The position numbers were made by a program, and so were the translations under genes. This document shows, piece after piece, positions 12,148 through 24,230 of a stretch of 64,000 bases of DNA (position 1 is its first letter; the number at the start of each line of letters is the position of its first letter). Under the pieces are notes generated by a model that saw only the letters and a list, made by a program, of their open reading frames with translations, did not search any database and was not told the origin of the DNA. This stretch comes from Phoebastria nigripes (taxonomy: Eukaryota; Chordata; Aves; Procellariiformes; Diomedeidae), in assembly GCA_035582835.1 (NCBI GenBank), contig JAYKAV010000467.1, positions 166,149-230,148 of the forward strand, given 5' to 3'.

Positions 12148-13970
12148 TTAAAAAAATAAAATTGTCTTTTAAACGCAGGTAGGGAAAGGGGGAAGGGAAA
12201 AATGAGAGGACAGGAGATGCAGCAGGGTACCATACAGGGAGAGGGGAGGGGGTGAATGAATAGAAAAACAGTTATTGTGGACTGGTGCTGAAGAGCAGAC
12301 CCTACTGTGGACAAAACTATGGGGCAAGCATTCCCCTATTGGGTGTGCCTGTATTAACTTGCTCTTTTTGTTAAGTTGAACAGAAACACAGTTGCTCAAA
12401 ATACGCATTTGTTTCCTTTAAAAGCGCATTGAAATGAACAGAGATTATGCCAATGTGTTGGGTTGTAATTACTGAAAGCAGGTATGTCTTTTTGAATGTG
12501 AAGAGTGAGTCTGATACCCTCATCTCTCCCAAAATGATAACGGGGAGAATCTCACCATGTTGGGTGTCTCTGGAGTGCGCAGCCCCACTGGGCAAAGTCC
12601 AAAGATGAGGGGAGAATGCAAAAATAGGGTTGGTCACACTCAATGAGTGCTTGGAAAAATGNCTGGTTTTGAACTGGTCTGGAACAAAGCTGAGAGCCCA
12701 GAACTAGAGGAGGAAGGCAGTCCCCTGGGCTTTGACAAGCTTTGTATTGTGCATTTTTGGGCTGTCCAGCTTTCCTGCCTGTAGGCTTGCAACAGCTGCT
12801 GCTTGCATCCTTCTCCACTGGCTACTAAATGAAACAAAAAGATGAGATCTTCTCCACGTGATATGAAGAATGAGTAAGTCTGTTATATGTGATGGAAAGT
12901 GTTTCCTGGATACCTTTGTATTTCCCTCTCCTCTGCTGCTCTGTGTGCAGAGCAACAAACTAAACTGCTGATCTGCTTTCGGTTCTTCTTGGAAAGTAGG
13001 GAAAGGGCCAGAGTTAAGGACGGATTCCAGGGGTACGGAGGGAAAAATATCAAAATCTTAGAAGGAGAGGTGAGGGACAGTGCTGAGTGCAGCTAACTGG
13101 GTGTTAGATGCAGAAGGAAACAAGTGTGTCAGCTTCACCTATGTTCCTGCTGATTCTGAGGCTTTCAGTGCATTGGCCTCAGAAGGTGAGTGTTTAGCCA
13201 GAACTGTGGATTAGAAGGGAGGAAAAAAAGGAAAATAAAAAAGCAAACAGAAAATTGTGCAATTCAGATGAAGCCCCCAGAGGGCCAAATTCTACAAGTT
13301 TTCTTGTTTCCCAGATTTCCTGGTTTAATTGGAAATGAGGAAAGCCACTGCGGGGAGGAACAGGGCCATGACAATTATGGAAATGCAGCATTAAAGAGGA
13401 AAATTGATATGCGCTTAAAGGAATAGTGAGTAATAAGAGGAAGCTGGTTTTCAAGGACCTTAAAACTGAGGTGTTTGATTAGAATCACTGTGGCAGTCCT
13501 AAACCCATACTGTTTAGGCAGGGAAATGGAAATGCATATGAAATACAATATCACATATACCTGNCGTGTTTCATTGCTGTGTGTAAAAGAACTGCATTAT
13601 AGCTGTTGAAAAAGTCACAGCTTTTGCATTTTTTGTCTCTGTGTATTTTAAATTCATGATGTTTAAAGCAGGTTTTTTTCTGAGCTGTGAATTTTAATGT
13701 CTGGATCTTAATGTTGCTGTTCAAAAACCATGAAAATATAATACATTTTCATGTGTACTTATCTTTATTCAACCATATTTACTTGTTTCCTTCAATTCTT
13801 TGTTTGCATCCTTATCCATCTGGCTCTTTTTACTCTAACTTGGACTGTGATTCACATCCAGGGGAGTGAAAATGTTATGTAAAGGACATTTACATTTAAA
13901 AACTTTTATTCCCTACAGTGGCTGTCATGGCATGTAGGCTAAACACAAGACAGATCTCAAGCATCAGTTA
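12148..13970. other. Unique non-coding sequence
   Basis: No gene or repeat is recognised. G- and purine-rich stretches occur at about 12180-12255 and 13215-13260. The minus-strand frames at about 12.55-12.96 kb overlap each other in two registers and show no family signature. Isolated Ns are at 12662 and 13564. Confidence 0.55.
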
Positions 13971-14064
13971 ACATCCTCTGATCTCTATCTGTGAAATGGG
14001 AGCAATAATGCTTAATGTCCCAAGGAGGCTGTGAAAATTACCTGGTGTTTGTAAATATGAAGGT
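13971..14064 (+). mobile_element. Ancient MIR/CORE-SINE-like 3' remnant
   Basis: The run 'CCTCTGATCTCTATCTGTGAAATGGGAGCAATAATG', then 'AGGAGGCTGTGAAAATTACC', then 'TGTTTGTAAATATGAAGG' keeps the order of the amniote MIR 3' half: CTGTAAAATGGGGATAATAAT, then CACAGGGTTGTTGTGAGGATTAA, then ATGTAAAGCACTTTGA. Divergence is high, as expected for a family that was active before birds arose. No coding capacity is expected. Confidence 0.5.
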
Positions 14065-15137
14065 TGAAACCCTGCACCAAATCTCAAGGGAGTTCTCTGG
14101 TGTCTGGGTGGGCCCTACATGTCTGTAGGTGCCAACCTATTGGAAATAATTTCTGCACAAAGTTTTTTTTTCTGTCAGTGACTATATAAGTTTTTTAGAA
14201 GTAACAAGTGTTTTCTAAGAACCTAGACATTTAATAACAGCTTTTTATTTCTTCCTCTCATGGTTATTTTATTGTTTACAGTTCCCTACACAGTTGTCTT
14301 GAAACCATGTGGCTGTCACTGTGGACTTAAGGTGTGTTTGTCTTTATGGAAGCAGAAGACCAGAGAGCCAGCACAATAACCTTTGAATCCAGTATTGAGA
14401 ATGATTACTTGTTTTCTTTCCAAAATGGTTTTCAATAGAGATGGAAAACATCTGGATTTTGATGACTGCTATTTTATATAATGAAGAAAATGAAAAGAAG
14501 ACAAAGAAAAGGAAAAGGGAATAGGAAAATTTAATTGAAGCCCAAAAGGACAGTATATGATTCTTCCTTCAACTGCTTAATGTTTTCCATGGAATATTTT
14601 GAGGATGGGAAAAATCATTTTCCCATTACCAGCAACCCCATTACCTCGGGAATAAGCTAGCTGTGGCAGCAGGTATCTTTGCCTTCCAGTTGTGAATTCC
14701 ATAAAGAAACTTAATTTAATCTCAGCTTGTTATTAGTCTAGCATTAAAATAATTCTCCACCTCCACACTCTCAGCCCATAGCTAAAAGCTGGTGCTTTTC
14801 ATTACTAGTCTATGTTAAAAAAGAAAATAAAAATGTCCAGATGTTGGAAAGCTGCTGCTGCATAAACAGCCTGGGATTTTCACTTGTTTCAATATCCTAG
14901 ATGCCAAGCTCATGGAGGCACCAGAGCGCAGAAGCTGCTCCCACGCAGCCTGTGAGCATCCCACTTCCTCCGCCATGGCGCTGCCCTGCCCTTTGAAGCC
15001 GGGTGGGAAGCAAGTGACAGCAATAACCTGCTTCTTGATGCTCTTTGATCTCTCGCTCCAGCTGAAATTCATCCTGGCTGGGGAGGCCTGTGTCAAGCTG
15101 TCTGCTCCACAAATATTCTTAACATGGTCTTGGGCAG
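14065..15137. other. Unique non-coding sequence
   Basis: No gene or repeat is recognised. A purine-rich stretch lies at about 14480-14530. The 142-aa plus frame starting at 14912 runs through the SINE-like segment at 15138-15212 and has no family signature, so I treat it as chance. Confidence 0.5.
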
Positions 15138-15212
15138 GCTCTGGCCTGGTGGTAAAGGGCTCTGCATTGCAGCTGAAGCTAGGAACTCAGGGTTTTAACC
15201 TTTTCATGAAAC
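15138..15212 (+). mobile_element. Possible tRNA-derived SINE (MIR-type) 5' head remnant
   Basis: The segment reads CTCTGGCCTGGTGGTAAAGG (A-box-like), followed about 40 bases later by AGGAACTCAGGGTTTTAACC, which sits where the B box (GGTTCAAATCC in the family) should be. Order and spacing fit the tRNA-like head of MIR-type SINEs. Both boxes carry substitutions that should abolish Pol III use. The identification is by eye. Confidence 0.4.
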
Positions 15213-15299
15213 AACCTTCACAGATGAAACAGTACATTTTAGTCTTATTTTCCATTCTAGTCTGGAAAAAAGGCATTATTTTAATCACTGAGTTAATTG

Positions 15300-15770
15300 C
15301 TTGGGTCACTTCACTAGGCTTCAGGAGGATTCATAATTAATGACTCAGAGCAGGCATTTTTTTTCAGTTCATATTTTTGCTTTGAACTTAGCATTTTTTC
15401 CCTATTCCAGACAGCATCATTTACATAATGAACAAATGGCATATTAATCATTTGATGTGGACCCATGTTGTTTATCAAGTTTCTCAGATTCTTAAACCTG
15501 TCTGTCTTGTCATGTTTTTAAAGATATTAATATTTTGCAGAGAAAAAAAATTACACTTTCCCCCCTGCATTCTCTTATCCACGTGGAATCATGCTACCAA
15601 CTCATCATAAAATCCTGGTAGGGATAATGCATTATAATTTCCTTATGAGATAAACTAGTAAATCATGGCATGTCTAACCGATATTTCATGGTAGGTTTGC
15701 AGATTCCTGTCCCCAGTTATGGTTTGATTACTAGCCGATAATTAATTGCACAATAGTTTCCTTGTAAAAA
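15300..15770. promoter_or_regulatory. Candidate AT-rich regulatory segment (low confidence)
   Basis: What is seen: clustered homeodomain cores (TAATTA or ATTAAT at several points), TGACTCA (AP-1) at 15341-15347 joined directly to ATTAA, and TTAATTGCACAATAG near its right end. Such clustering is common in developmental enhancers of vertebrates, but AT-rich DNA yields many of these cores by chance. Cross-species conservation would decide it. No target gene can be named from this window. Confidence 0.15.
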
Positions 15771-16762
15771 GCACCACCATTCTGGAAGCGAAAGCAAAGG
15801 TTAATGTTCATAATGAGAAATACTATAGAAATGTTTACATTAAACTGGGACAAAATTTTGGCTGCAGCCACAGCTTCTCAGATTTGTTTGGATTTTTGAG
15901 TACTGTTTTTCATGCTGCACATCCTTCCACAGCATTTTGCATAAGTAATCTCTTTTTTCTGTGATGGGCTAACTCCATGTTGTCCTCAGAAATGTCTATT
16001 TCCCTCTTTTTGGACAAATGTGTCTGTGCATCAGTGACTTGAGTGGCATGTGCTTATTTCAAGGAAGGAGGTGTATGCTGCGGCTGACTATTGTGGCAGT
16101 AGCCACCTGCCTGTTGTGCCTTAGGTAGGTGAGCCCACCCTCCATGTGAGCAGAAACAAGCACCTTTTAGTGACTAAGGCAAAATCCCAGTTTTCTGGAA
16201 GCCCAGATCTGTAGTCGGGTTTTGACGTGGATACAGGCTATGTACTTACTCGCTGGCCTGTGCTCAGGTATCCTAAGACAGTGACTTCTCTTGTTGCCTT
16301 TGCCTGCAGGATATAGAGGAAATCAAGGAAAAACAAAAGAAAGGAGGGTTTTGTACTGACTCCTTCTGCAGGCAGCTCTTCTCTGTTACACATCTCAGGA
16401 AAACAGGCACGGCTGACTACAGTGGCCATCAGGGAGGAGAAAAGGAGACATAATGTGACACTTAGCATCTTGCCAAAGGATAACTGAGGAGGAGCCCAAG
16501 GGTTGTTACTATCGCCAAAGTTGGTGATAGATCTAGTCAGACGATCCTTTGCTAACAGTGGATACTGCTATATTTCTTCAGAGTAAAGGTTTATCTGCTG
16601 GATACCATCCAGTGGCTCAGCTTCTTTCTGTCCTCAGGCACATAGTGATCACCTTGTGTCATGAGGAACACAGACTGCTGAGGTCCCTCATCTCTTGTCA
16701 TTCTCTTAACTGCAAATTTTATTAACAAGATTCACATAAATTTGTACTTTCAAAAATCTTAC

Positions 16763-16785
16763 ATTTATTTATTTATGTATTTATT
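16763..16785 (+). repeat. Imperfect (ATTT)n microsatellite
   Basis: About five ATTT-like units with one substitution (a GTATTT step). Confidence 0.8.
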
Positions 16786-19760
16786 CCTCCTCTCTAGCAA
16801 GCTGTTTAAAATGAGTCTTCTAGGTCAACTGGTCTTATGAATTCTTAAGCTTGGTTTGTTTTTATGGGTGTTTAAGGTTTGGTCTTTAATTCCAGTAAGT
16901 GCATTAGCAAGGACAATGAACAGGGAAGAGCTCAGTGACTTTCTCTGTAGCATATTACTATTCTTAATGTAAACTTTTCTCTCCATATACTGCCTACTAC
17001 TTCCTATCCGTCCCTCCTTGCACCCATGCACACACTCGGCCTGTCTGCAGGAGACAAGTATGTGGGAGCAGTGGGCTATGTAATGATCTGTGTGCATGTT
17101 CAAAGGACAAATATTTCTCCTGTTTCCCACAGAAAAGGCAGTGTTGTGACAGACTTTCTTTAGCCGTTCTTCTGTATCTCTAGTTCATTGCACACAATGG
17201 ATCCTACAGTTTGAACCAGGGTAATGCAATAACTAGCACAGGTGAAAAAAATCCTATCATAGTATTTTTAGTGCTGTTTTATCTCAGTTCTTCATTAAAA
17301 ATCTCCCTTTTAATCTTTCAAGCAATACATCACCATAAACCAGTGCTCCACCTGCCAAACCAAGGCCAGAAGTGTGGAGTAATTACTTCTGCCACATAAA
17401 CAGGCTGAGTTACAGACAGAATTGTCATTGCTGCCATTGTACAAAGCATGCTGGTCTTGGTGGTGGGTGTGCCCTGCTTAACTATAGACCAGCTGATAAA
17501 ACAAGAGCTGGTGGGTGTCAGTATGGACTTGTACATGGGTTGGTGGAGGGACATAACGAATACTTAATGAACAGAATTAGTTCTAGTATTTAAAGGGCTT
17601 AGAGCTGCGGCAAAGGTGAAGAAAATATTTCCCCCTTCAGCCATTTAGCATTTCTAAAGATCCCCAAAGCAGTTAGATATTTTTTGATTTTCTGGAGCAT
17701 TTCAGGATGCTTAAAATGTTGTTAGGAACTGTTGTAGACATGGCAGCCTTACCTTGGGACCAGGTGTTGCTTTGTTGCCTTACAGCAGAGTTGACTTCAG
17801 GATTGAGAAAGAAGAGTTTGATAGCTGCTTTGTACAAAGGAAGGTGAAAGGTTGTTGGGTTTTATTTCTGAGTACCTCAGAGGCTGGATTGTGGTTGGGT
17901 CTCCTACATCTGTATTTACATCCATCAAACAGTTGTGATATACCTGAGCAGTCCCGTCAGACATATGTAAGGGTTCTTACATGCTCAAATCAGCTGAACT
18001 ACACTGAAATAATTGAACACAATAGACCAGTTAGGATGCATACCTGTCCCGTGATGTCTGGAGGTTAAAGAAACCAATGACCATAAGGTTCGTTAAGTTC
18101 TTTGGGTCTCTATATGACTGCAGGACTTCTCCTGATGCCCTCCTTGAATCTTGTAACATCTTGAATAAAATGGCTCTCATGTTAATTTTTTTGTATTATG
18201 ATGATTCTTAAAAATTTTGTTTTGAAATGTTTATTTTTTTGTCTTTTGAAAATCCCAGGAGAAGGCAATATATTTATTTGTATAATGTTTTTCTTTACTG
18301 TTGTAGCAGAATCCTGTGTTTATTGAAATAGAAGCAAATGTTTGTCACAAAGTTAATGTTTGGGTTTGGGTTTTTTTTTCCTTTTTTTTCTGGGGAATCT
18401 ATTACAGGCCTATTTTTACCATTGAATGTCATCACACAGATTTTGTGCCATCCAGATGATTCTGACTAAAATATCTTAACTGCCAAGGTAGTCTTTTATC
18501 TCTTTTTATCTATTTATCTCTAATACCGAAAACTAAAGAGTTTCCATAGACAAGATTTTCTATCGCTGAAAAAGCAGTCAGAGCTCCAGAAAGAGGGTTG
18601 ATTTTTTTCCTGAAGGTCTGTGTGAGTTTGGGAAGAGGTAATCTTCATGGGCTTGTACCTATTCTTTCACTGGAGGGCGTTTCCTAGTAGCTGGAAAATG
18701 CAAGCTATAAAGCCACTTACCCGGTCCCTTGTATCTGTAATACTCTAACCCTGCCAGGTCCTGAAAATCCACAGATTTTTAATTTGCTCCCTTGCAAAAA
18801 CTCTTCTTTGTTGGACCTGTGTTTAGCTTCAGTAATAGAGCTTTTGGCAGTCTGAGAGCTATATTTTAAAATTCTTTAAGGTTTTTCTTACTTTGAAGTA
18901 TGCTGTGTTATCGGTTTTTGTTCATCTAGTTGTTTTGGCTTTGTTTTATGGCAGTTTTGGTCTTCCTGGAGCTCAAAGGATACCTGTGGTATTTGTGGAG
19001 GCCTGAGCAAAAGTAGTCAGAAGCCACTCTCCCTTTCTTTCTCAGGCATCCCTTCCTTCCAGCAGAACGAGGGGTGCAAGATGGGGCTGCCTTGCAAGGG
19101 AAGCCTGCAGGGACCAGCCTCTTCGTGCCTTTTCTGCTTTGCTGCATCTCAAGCTTGCTTTGCCCAGAGGCACCCTGCACTTCCCCTCAGAGCTGGCGTG
19201 AGTTGCAGAAGACGTGGAAAGTAAGGCTCTTGCGTGGCACTGGTTCAAAAATAACAGCTTTTATGGGAATACAGTAATTATTGGCACCTTGTCAGTAAAT
19301 GTTACCATTGAAAATCTTCCTGTTAAAGTCACTTCTTCCATCAAAGTAACTTCTTCCACAGTAGGTATGGTGATATGATATATGAATACAATTTTTTTCA
19401 GACAAAACCCAGACATTTTTCATAGGTGCCTGGACTCAGCCCTCTCTCCCCTTTTTGCCTCTCTCTTGCTGACAGTAAGTCCGATGTGTTAATCCACTCT
19501 GGTCCTGTGCTGAATATGTTCACGCCTGGAGTAAGTCAGCTTCCTTGCCTAGCCGAATGCCTGGGCTCGGGGAATTAGCGCTGAGAGCTGCCCACTTGCT
19601 GCTCATGTGTACAATATGCAGAGGAAAATTATCCTGAGGCAGGTTCAGTTCAGGGAAGGCACAGAGTTGTTGCCTGTCATTCATTCCTCATTTGGGTGCA
19701 GTCAACAGCATCCTCTTCGACACGATGACCCCAGCATCGGGACCCAGTTTGTTTCAGAGT

Positions 19761-19945
19761 TGCTTTGTAGTCTGGGGCCCTAGCTCTCTGCCGCGGTTTT
19801 TCCTTACTCTTAAAATGGGCCAATAATCCTCCCTTACCAAACCTCAGAGGGCATTTAGAGGATTAAGCAAGTATTATCTGTGCAGGGTTGGAGATTGCAT
19901 ACACAGAGGTGTGCAGGCAGCTGGTAGCACTGGATCTAGTGCATA
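19761..19945 (+). mobile_element. Ancient MIR/CORE-SINE remnant
   Basis: This is the best MIR-like match in the window. It has a 'GCTTTGTAGTCTGGGG' zone (family: GCTGTGTGACCTTGGG), then CTCTCTGCCGCGGTTTTTCC (family: CTCTGTGCCTCAGTTTCCCC), then TTAAAATGGGCCAATAATCC (family: GTAAAATGGGGATAATAAT), then ACCTCAGAGGGCATTTAGAGGATTAAG (family: ACCTCACAGGG, TTGTGAGGATTAAA). The order is fully preserved across some 140 bases with heavy substitution. It lies on the opposite strand from the similar remnant at about 20.8 kb. Confidence 0.6.
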
Positions 19946-20805
19946 AAATAAGAAAAGGAAGAAAAGAAGTATTTATTACCTAGATGAAAGCAAACACTTA
20001 AAAAAATAAAGAGGCCTCAGGAAAGATAAGGAAGTTAAATAGCATACGGTCATCCGATACTGGCAAGGCAATGAAGTGTGCAGCCAGCCAGTCTTCGGGG
20101 CAGTGTGTGTCCGTGCTGCCTGCTGCAGGTGGTGGGAGCCACTGAGGCAGCTCTATGTGAAACCATACGATAAAAAGCTGCAACATGGTGCTGGGTTATC
20201 CAGGNACCCAGAAGAGCAAGTGGTCTTGCACTGGGGAATTAAAGAGGCAGAGATAACCAGAGCCAGCCCGAGGGCCTGGTTTCGGATTGGGAAGGTTTCC
20301 AGCCTGGGAGGAAGGAGCTGGCCTTCTCTCCTAGGCAGAAAAGTTCTGTTTTGAGGCAGGAAGGGTTGCTGACGGTAGGATGGGATGCCCCCTCCCCTGC
20401 TTCCCAGACATCTGAGGGATGCTTTGAAACTTTACACATGAACTGTTATGGCATGCTTTAGGCTGGCTTGCAGGTGTGTGCTGAGCCCTCAGTGCCCTTC
20501 TTGCCACTGAAAATAAGGCTGGATAAGGCATAAGTTAACTCCCTGAGCCCTTATTAGAGTTAGTTTTAGTATCTCCGAAGTACTTAGTATTCACACACCA
20601 ACAGAGGGGCTGGGGTCAAGCTCTCATCTGGCACACAGAAGCCGTGTGTGTAGTGCCTGATGCATCTGAGCATCTGTGCCTGGGGCCAAAATCTGACCTG
20701 GTGTGAACAGCACGACTGTAGCATGGCTGATTGTTATATATTATGCACATAGACTTGACTTCACATGGGAGTAAATGGCAATTTGTGAGGAAATCTTTGT
20801 TAAAA
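19946..20805. other. Unique non-coding sequence
   Basis: No gene or recognised repeat is seen between two MIR-like remnants. Two overlapping minus frames at about 20.24-20.53 kb look like chance. An isolated N is at 20205. Confidence 0.5.
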
Positions 20806-20905
20806 CAGCCTTCCCCATCTTGCCGATGAGGCCAGAAGGTTGCACAGTCACCGCTGGTGCTGGGACAAGACCTATGTCTCTGCATCTTTGTCCTGCCCTT
20901 GAGAG
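20806..20905 (-). mobile_element. Ancient MIR/CORE-SINE remnant, minus strand
   Basis: Read on the plus strand, the segment follows the reverse complement of a MIR: CCCCATCTTGCCGATGAGG, then AAGGTTGCACAGTCACCGC, then GCTGGTGCTGGGACAAGACC, then TATGTCTCTGCATC and TGTCCTGCCC. The family pattern is CATTTTACAGATGAGGAAAC, AAGGTCACACAGC, GGCAGAGCTGGGA, GAACCCAGGTCTCCTGACTCC. The order is preserved and the divergence is high. Confidence 0.5.
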
Positions 20906-23189
20906 ACCCTGAAGCTGGTTGCTCGAGGCATGGCCACCAGCTCTGGGGCCAGCAGGTGCTTTGCCTTGGCTGTTCAACACGCAGATTACTTGCTGGCTTC
21001 CTGCGCAGAGTTTACGTGGTACAGAGGACTTTGTCCCAGCCTTCTACGTCAAAAGGGAATTAAATTTCAGTGCAAACACAGGTTGCATAGTTGAGCCCTT
21101 AAGCCTACAACAAACTGTGCAGTTTAATCTGCTGCTGCTGTAGACAAGCTATCCTTGTTAAATAGTTTAAATTTAGCTGGTAGAGCCCTTGAGAGATTAT
21201 TTTTGGGACACATCCTGTTTACTGATCTCCACTAATCGTGTTATCTATTAATTCTGCTGTTTAAGAGCACATGCCCAGACCTTGTACTGTGTTGCTAATT
21301 TGTGTCTCTGCTATATGAAGCAGAGATGCAAGGAAATTAGAAAATTACTCTGACTGTTTCTACCAATTCTCTTTATTAGTGCTTTGAGCAGTAGATCAGA
21401 TCTGCATGGTCAGGGTGAAACCTGGCTGACCTTTTCTTCGCTCTGAGTTTACAAACACGAGGAGGAAGTTTGCTTACTGCAGATATGCAGTTTGCTGGAT
21501 GCACTTGCAAATGTCAGTAGTCTGAGCCCCCTCACCGCTGCTGCTCAGAAGTGCCATGCTGTTGAATGGAAGATGCAGTGCTCAAACCGTGGTGGTCGAG
21601 CGCACAACTCTCCCTGTACTCTTCGTCCCCTGCTGTAGGCCTCTTATCTGAAAGGGCTTCTTGCTGGAGCAGCCCAGTGCTTTTTTTTTTTGACTTTCTG
21701 CCCTGGCAGGGAACCAAGGCAGCCAAAAGGTGAAGGATTGGCCTGGAAAGCAGGTGAGGATGTCATACACATATTACCAGGTGCAATTTGCTTTCAGGCA
21801 CTGCTGGGGTGGCCAGTGTTTCTGCTCAGGATTTAGGCACTATTAACTATCCCTGCAATGGCAAGAGCGTTGTTCTTCAACCCTGCTGGTCTGGGAGACA
21901 GCACTACATAACAGGGCAGTGCAAGCGAGGCTGATGAGATTTCGGAGGTTAGTTAATAATGAGGATTTATTTATGAACTGACACCCTGTCACAGAATAGA
22001 TATGCCAGTGCTGTGGTCATGCTGCTGCTGCTCCAGCTTGTGTGATGCGGCTTGTCCTGGGATGGTCCTTGGAAAAGCCACCATGCAGTGTTACATACTT
22101 GCATACTATTTGGGAAATTTAACACAATATACTTATTGTGTGCCCAGTTAAACATAAGTTTGAATTCCCAGTTAGACTATCCCAGCCCTACTGAAAAAAC
22201 ATCATTCTGGTTTACTGCAGAAAACAAAACACCTTAGAGATTAATAGTACTACCTCAAACTCCTCTGTAAGTCCTTTATTCCACTTGTATTGTTAACAGC
22301 ACAATGACAGCAAAAATATACGTGGGGAAAGGGAAGAGAGGGACAGACTATATGAGGGGAAAATGCTCTCACATGGCTTTTTAAATGTATGGAAAATATT
22401 TCTGTGGATGCATTCTCTTGCCAGCTCTTCTCTGAGTTGTCTGGCGGGCCGTGGAAACAAAACAATATGATTTTTAGACAAGATGCCCAAGTATGTACAG
22501 GGATGTGCTGTGTTGTTAGGGCACCGAGGGAGAAAGATCTCTGTGGATCTGAGCATCACATAAAGTACATTTCTGAGCAGGGCACTGTTGGGAGGATGGG
22601 ACCCGGTGTCAGGAAAACTTCAGTCTGTTTTCTGCTTGCCCCGGGGAAGTTATCTCGGTACAAGTGGTACAAGTGAGACCAATAAAAAGCCTGGCCAATC
22701 GCTAATTCTATTATTGGAAAATATTCCTTTAAATTCTCTTTTTATTATAACTGGGGAAGTTTCCCTTTCTAAGTGCTGAAGACCAAAGGCATTTTCTGTT
22801 TGCAGTCACAAAGCTTTTCTTTTCTTTATGTAGCCTCTTGTAAAAGGCTGTTCTAAGAGTGCTTCATGAAAAATTAAGAAGTGACATTAAGCAAATGAGT
22901 TTGCACAAATCAGAAAAATTATAATCCACAGGTCCTTACTGGCTGGTGCATTTTTATGGAAAAACTTTAATTTGTCTATTCCTGTTCCTGTTCTTTTATT
23001 TCTGTGCTATTTGACTCTCTGTCTAAGATTGTAACTCTCTCAACAGAGCACTTCCCATGGACAGACCTTGATGATTGCGGAGTATTGTGGTGACCAGTGA
23101 AGAACGTAAGTGTGAACAGGTGCTATTTTATCTGGAGAGAGAAGTCTTCCTTTCCTCTAGAAGATCTGTCCAGCAAAAGACAGGGCTTC
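20906..23189. other. Unique non-coding sequence
   Basis: No gene is supported. A T-run lies near 21690. The frames on both strands at about 22.25-22.78 kb overlap one another and show no family signature. Nothing else is recognised. Confidence 0.5.
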
Positions 23190-24230
23190 AGTGGGCATAA
23201 TATTCAATTTTCATCGTGGGGAAGAATCAGCAGCAGTGCCTTCAGGGACAGATTTTTTCCAACAGCATCATCAATGAGCTGGGTGAAGGAATGAACAGTG
23301 AAGTCTCCATGTTTACGGGTGATACTAAACTCTTGCAGGTAATCAAATGTGCTGATGAAATGTGACTCCAAATGAACCTTGCAAAACTGAGTGAGCAAGC
23401 AAAAAGGTAGTAGATGAGTTTCAAAGCAGATAAATATAAGGCCATGCACCTAAGGAAAAACAACTTTAACCATGCCTACATGATGCTGAACTTGGAAAGA
23501 GATCTTAGAGTCGCTGTTGAGGGCTCTCTGCAATTATTTTTCAATACAGAGCAGCAGCAGCAGCCAAAAAATTAACAAAATATTGGTCAGCATTAGAAGG
23601 GTGACAAGAACAAGGAAAAAGGCATCATTTTACTTGATGTGTGCACATCTTAAGCACTGCAATTCTGATCTCCACACCACAAGAAAGACCTAGAAGAAGG
23701 AAGCAATCAAGATCAGTATCTTGTGAAGAGATATTAAAATGCTAGATATTAAAAAGACTCTTCGTCTTGGAGAGGAAGAAGCTGGAAAGCTATGCCTGAA
23801 GCCTACAAAATCAGAAAGGAGGTGGACAAGCCTAATGCAGAACTAAATCCCCCAGTATTGAGACTAGGAGCCCTCACTGAAGTTGGTAGGAGATCAGTTT
23901 AAATTGGATAAAAGCACTCCACTGTGTGGGTGTGAACTTCTGAATTTGATATTGCAGGAGACTGTAGAAGCAGATGGCATCAGCATATTCGAATACAGAT
24001 TAGACAATTTCATGGGTAATAGGTCTGGTAAAAGATACTTAAAGGTCTAAGGGACACAAAAAGAGGCATGTATCCTCTAACAACCCTAACACAGAAGCTA
24101 AGGGTGCTGGAGGAGGGTGTAGGAGAATGGAGCAGGAAAGCAGCAGGGTTTGCATGCGTGACTGGCATCTCCCATCGCACTGCTGGAGGCAGTGCATCAG
24201 GCTGGATGCACCCGTGGTCTGACCTCTCAG
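23190..24230 (+). mobile_element. Old CR1 LINE copy: RT palm remnant plus 3' region
   Basis: Decayed reverse-transcriptase sequence is readable in pieces. INELGEGMNSEVSM leads into MFTGDTKL at 23309-23332, the degenerate form of the CR1 catalytic box (family: KFADDTKL), so the catalytic aspartate pair is reduced to GD. Next comes a MSFKADKYKAMHL-like zone (family: MQFNADKCKVMHL) and NLERDLRVAVEGSLQ (family: ERDLGVVVDGSL), then SPHHKKDLEE (family: SPHLKKDI). Near 23940-24010 lies LQETVEADGISIFEYRLD (family: LPQEVVEADSL..FKRRLD). The 3' end carries GGATGCACCCGTGGTCTGACC (family: GGATGGACCATTGGTCTGACC). Frameshifts and stops abound, and part of the thumb region seems shortened. The product, if intact, would nick target DNA and reverse-transcribe its own RNA; this copy cannot. 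Confidence 0.8.

Larger units (their letters stand above)
15213..19760. other. Unique non-coding sequence, includes an AT-rich motif-dense segment
   Basis: No gene is supported. About 15300-15770 is AT-rich and dense in homeodomain-type cores (TAATTA, ATTAAT), with a perfect TGACTCA at 15341-15347 and an ACAATAG core near 15751; it is a weak candidate for conserved regulatory DNA. An (ATTT)-type microsatellite lies at 16763-16785. A near-duplicate CACTTCTTCCA / AACTTCTTCCA occurs at about 19330-19356. The rest shows nothing I recognise. Confidence 0.45.
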
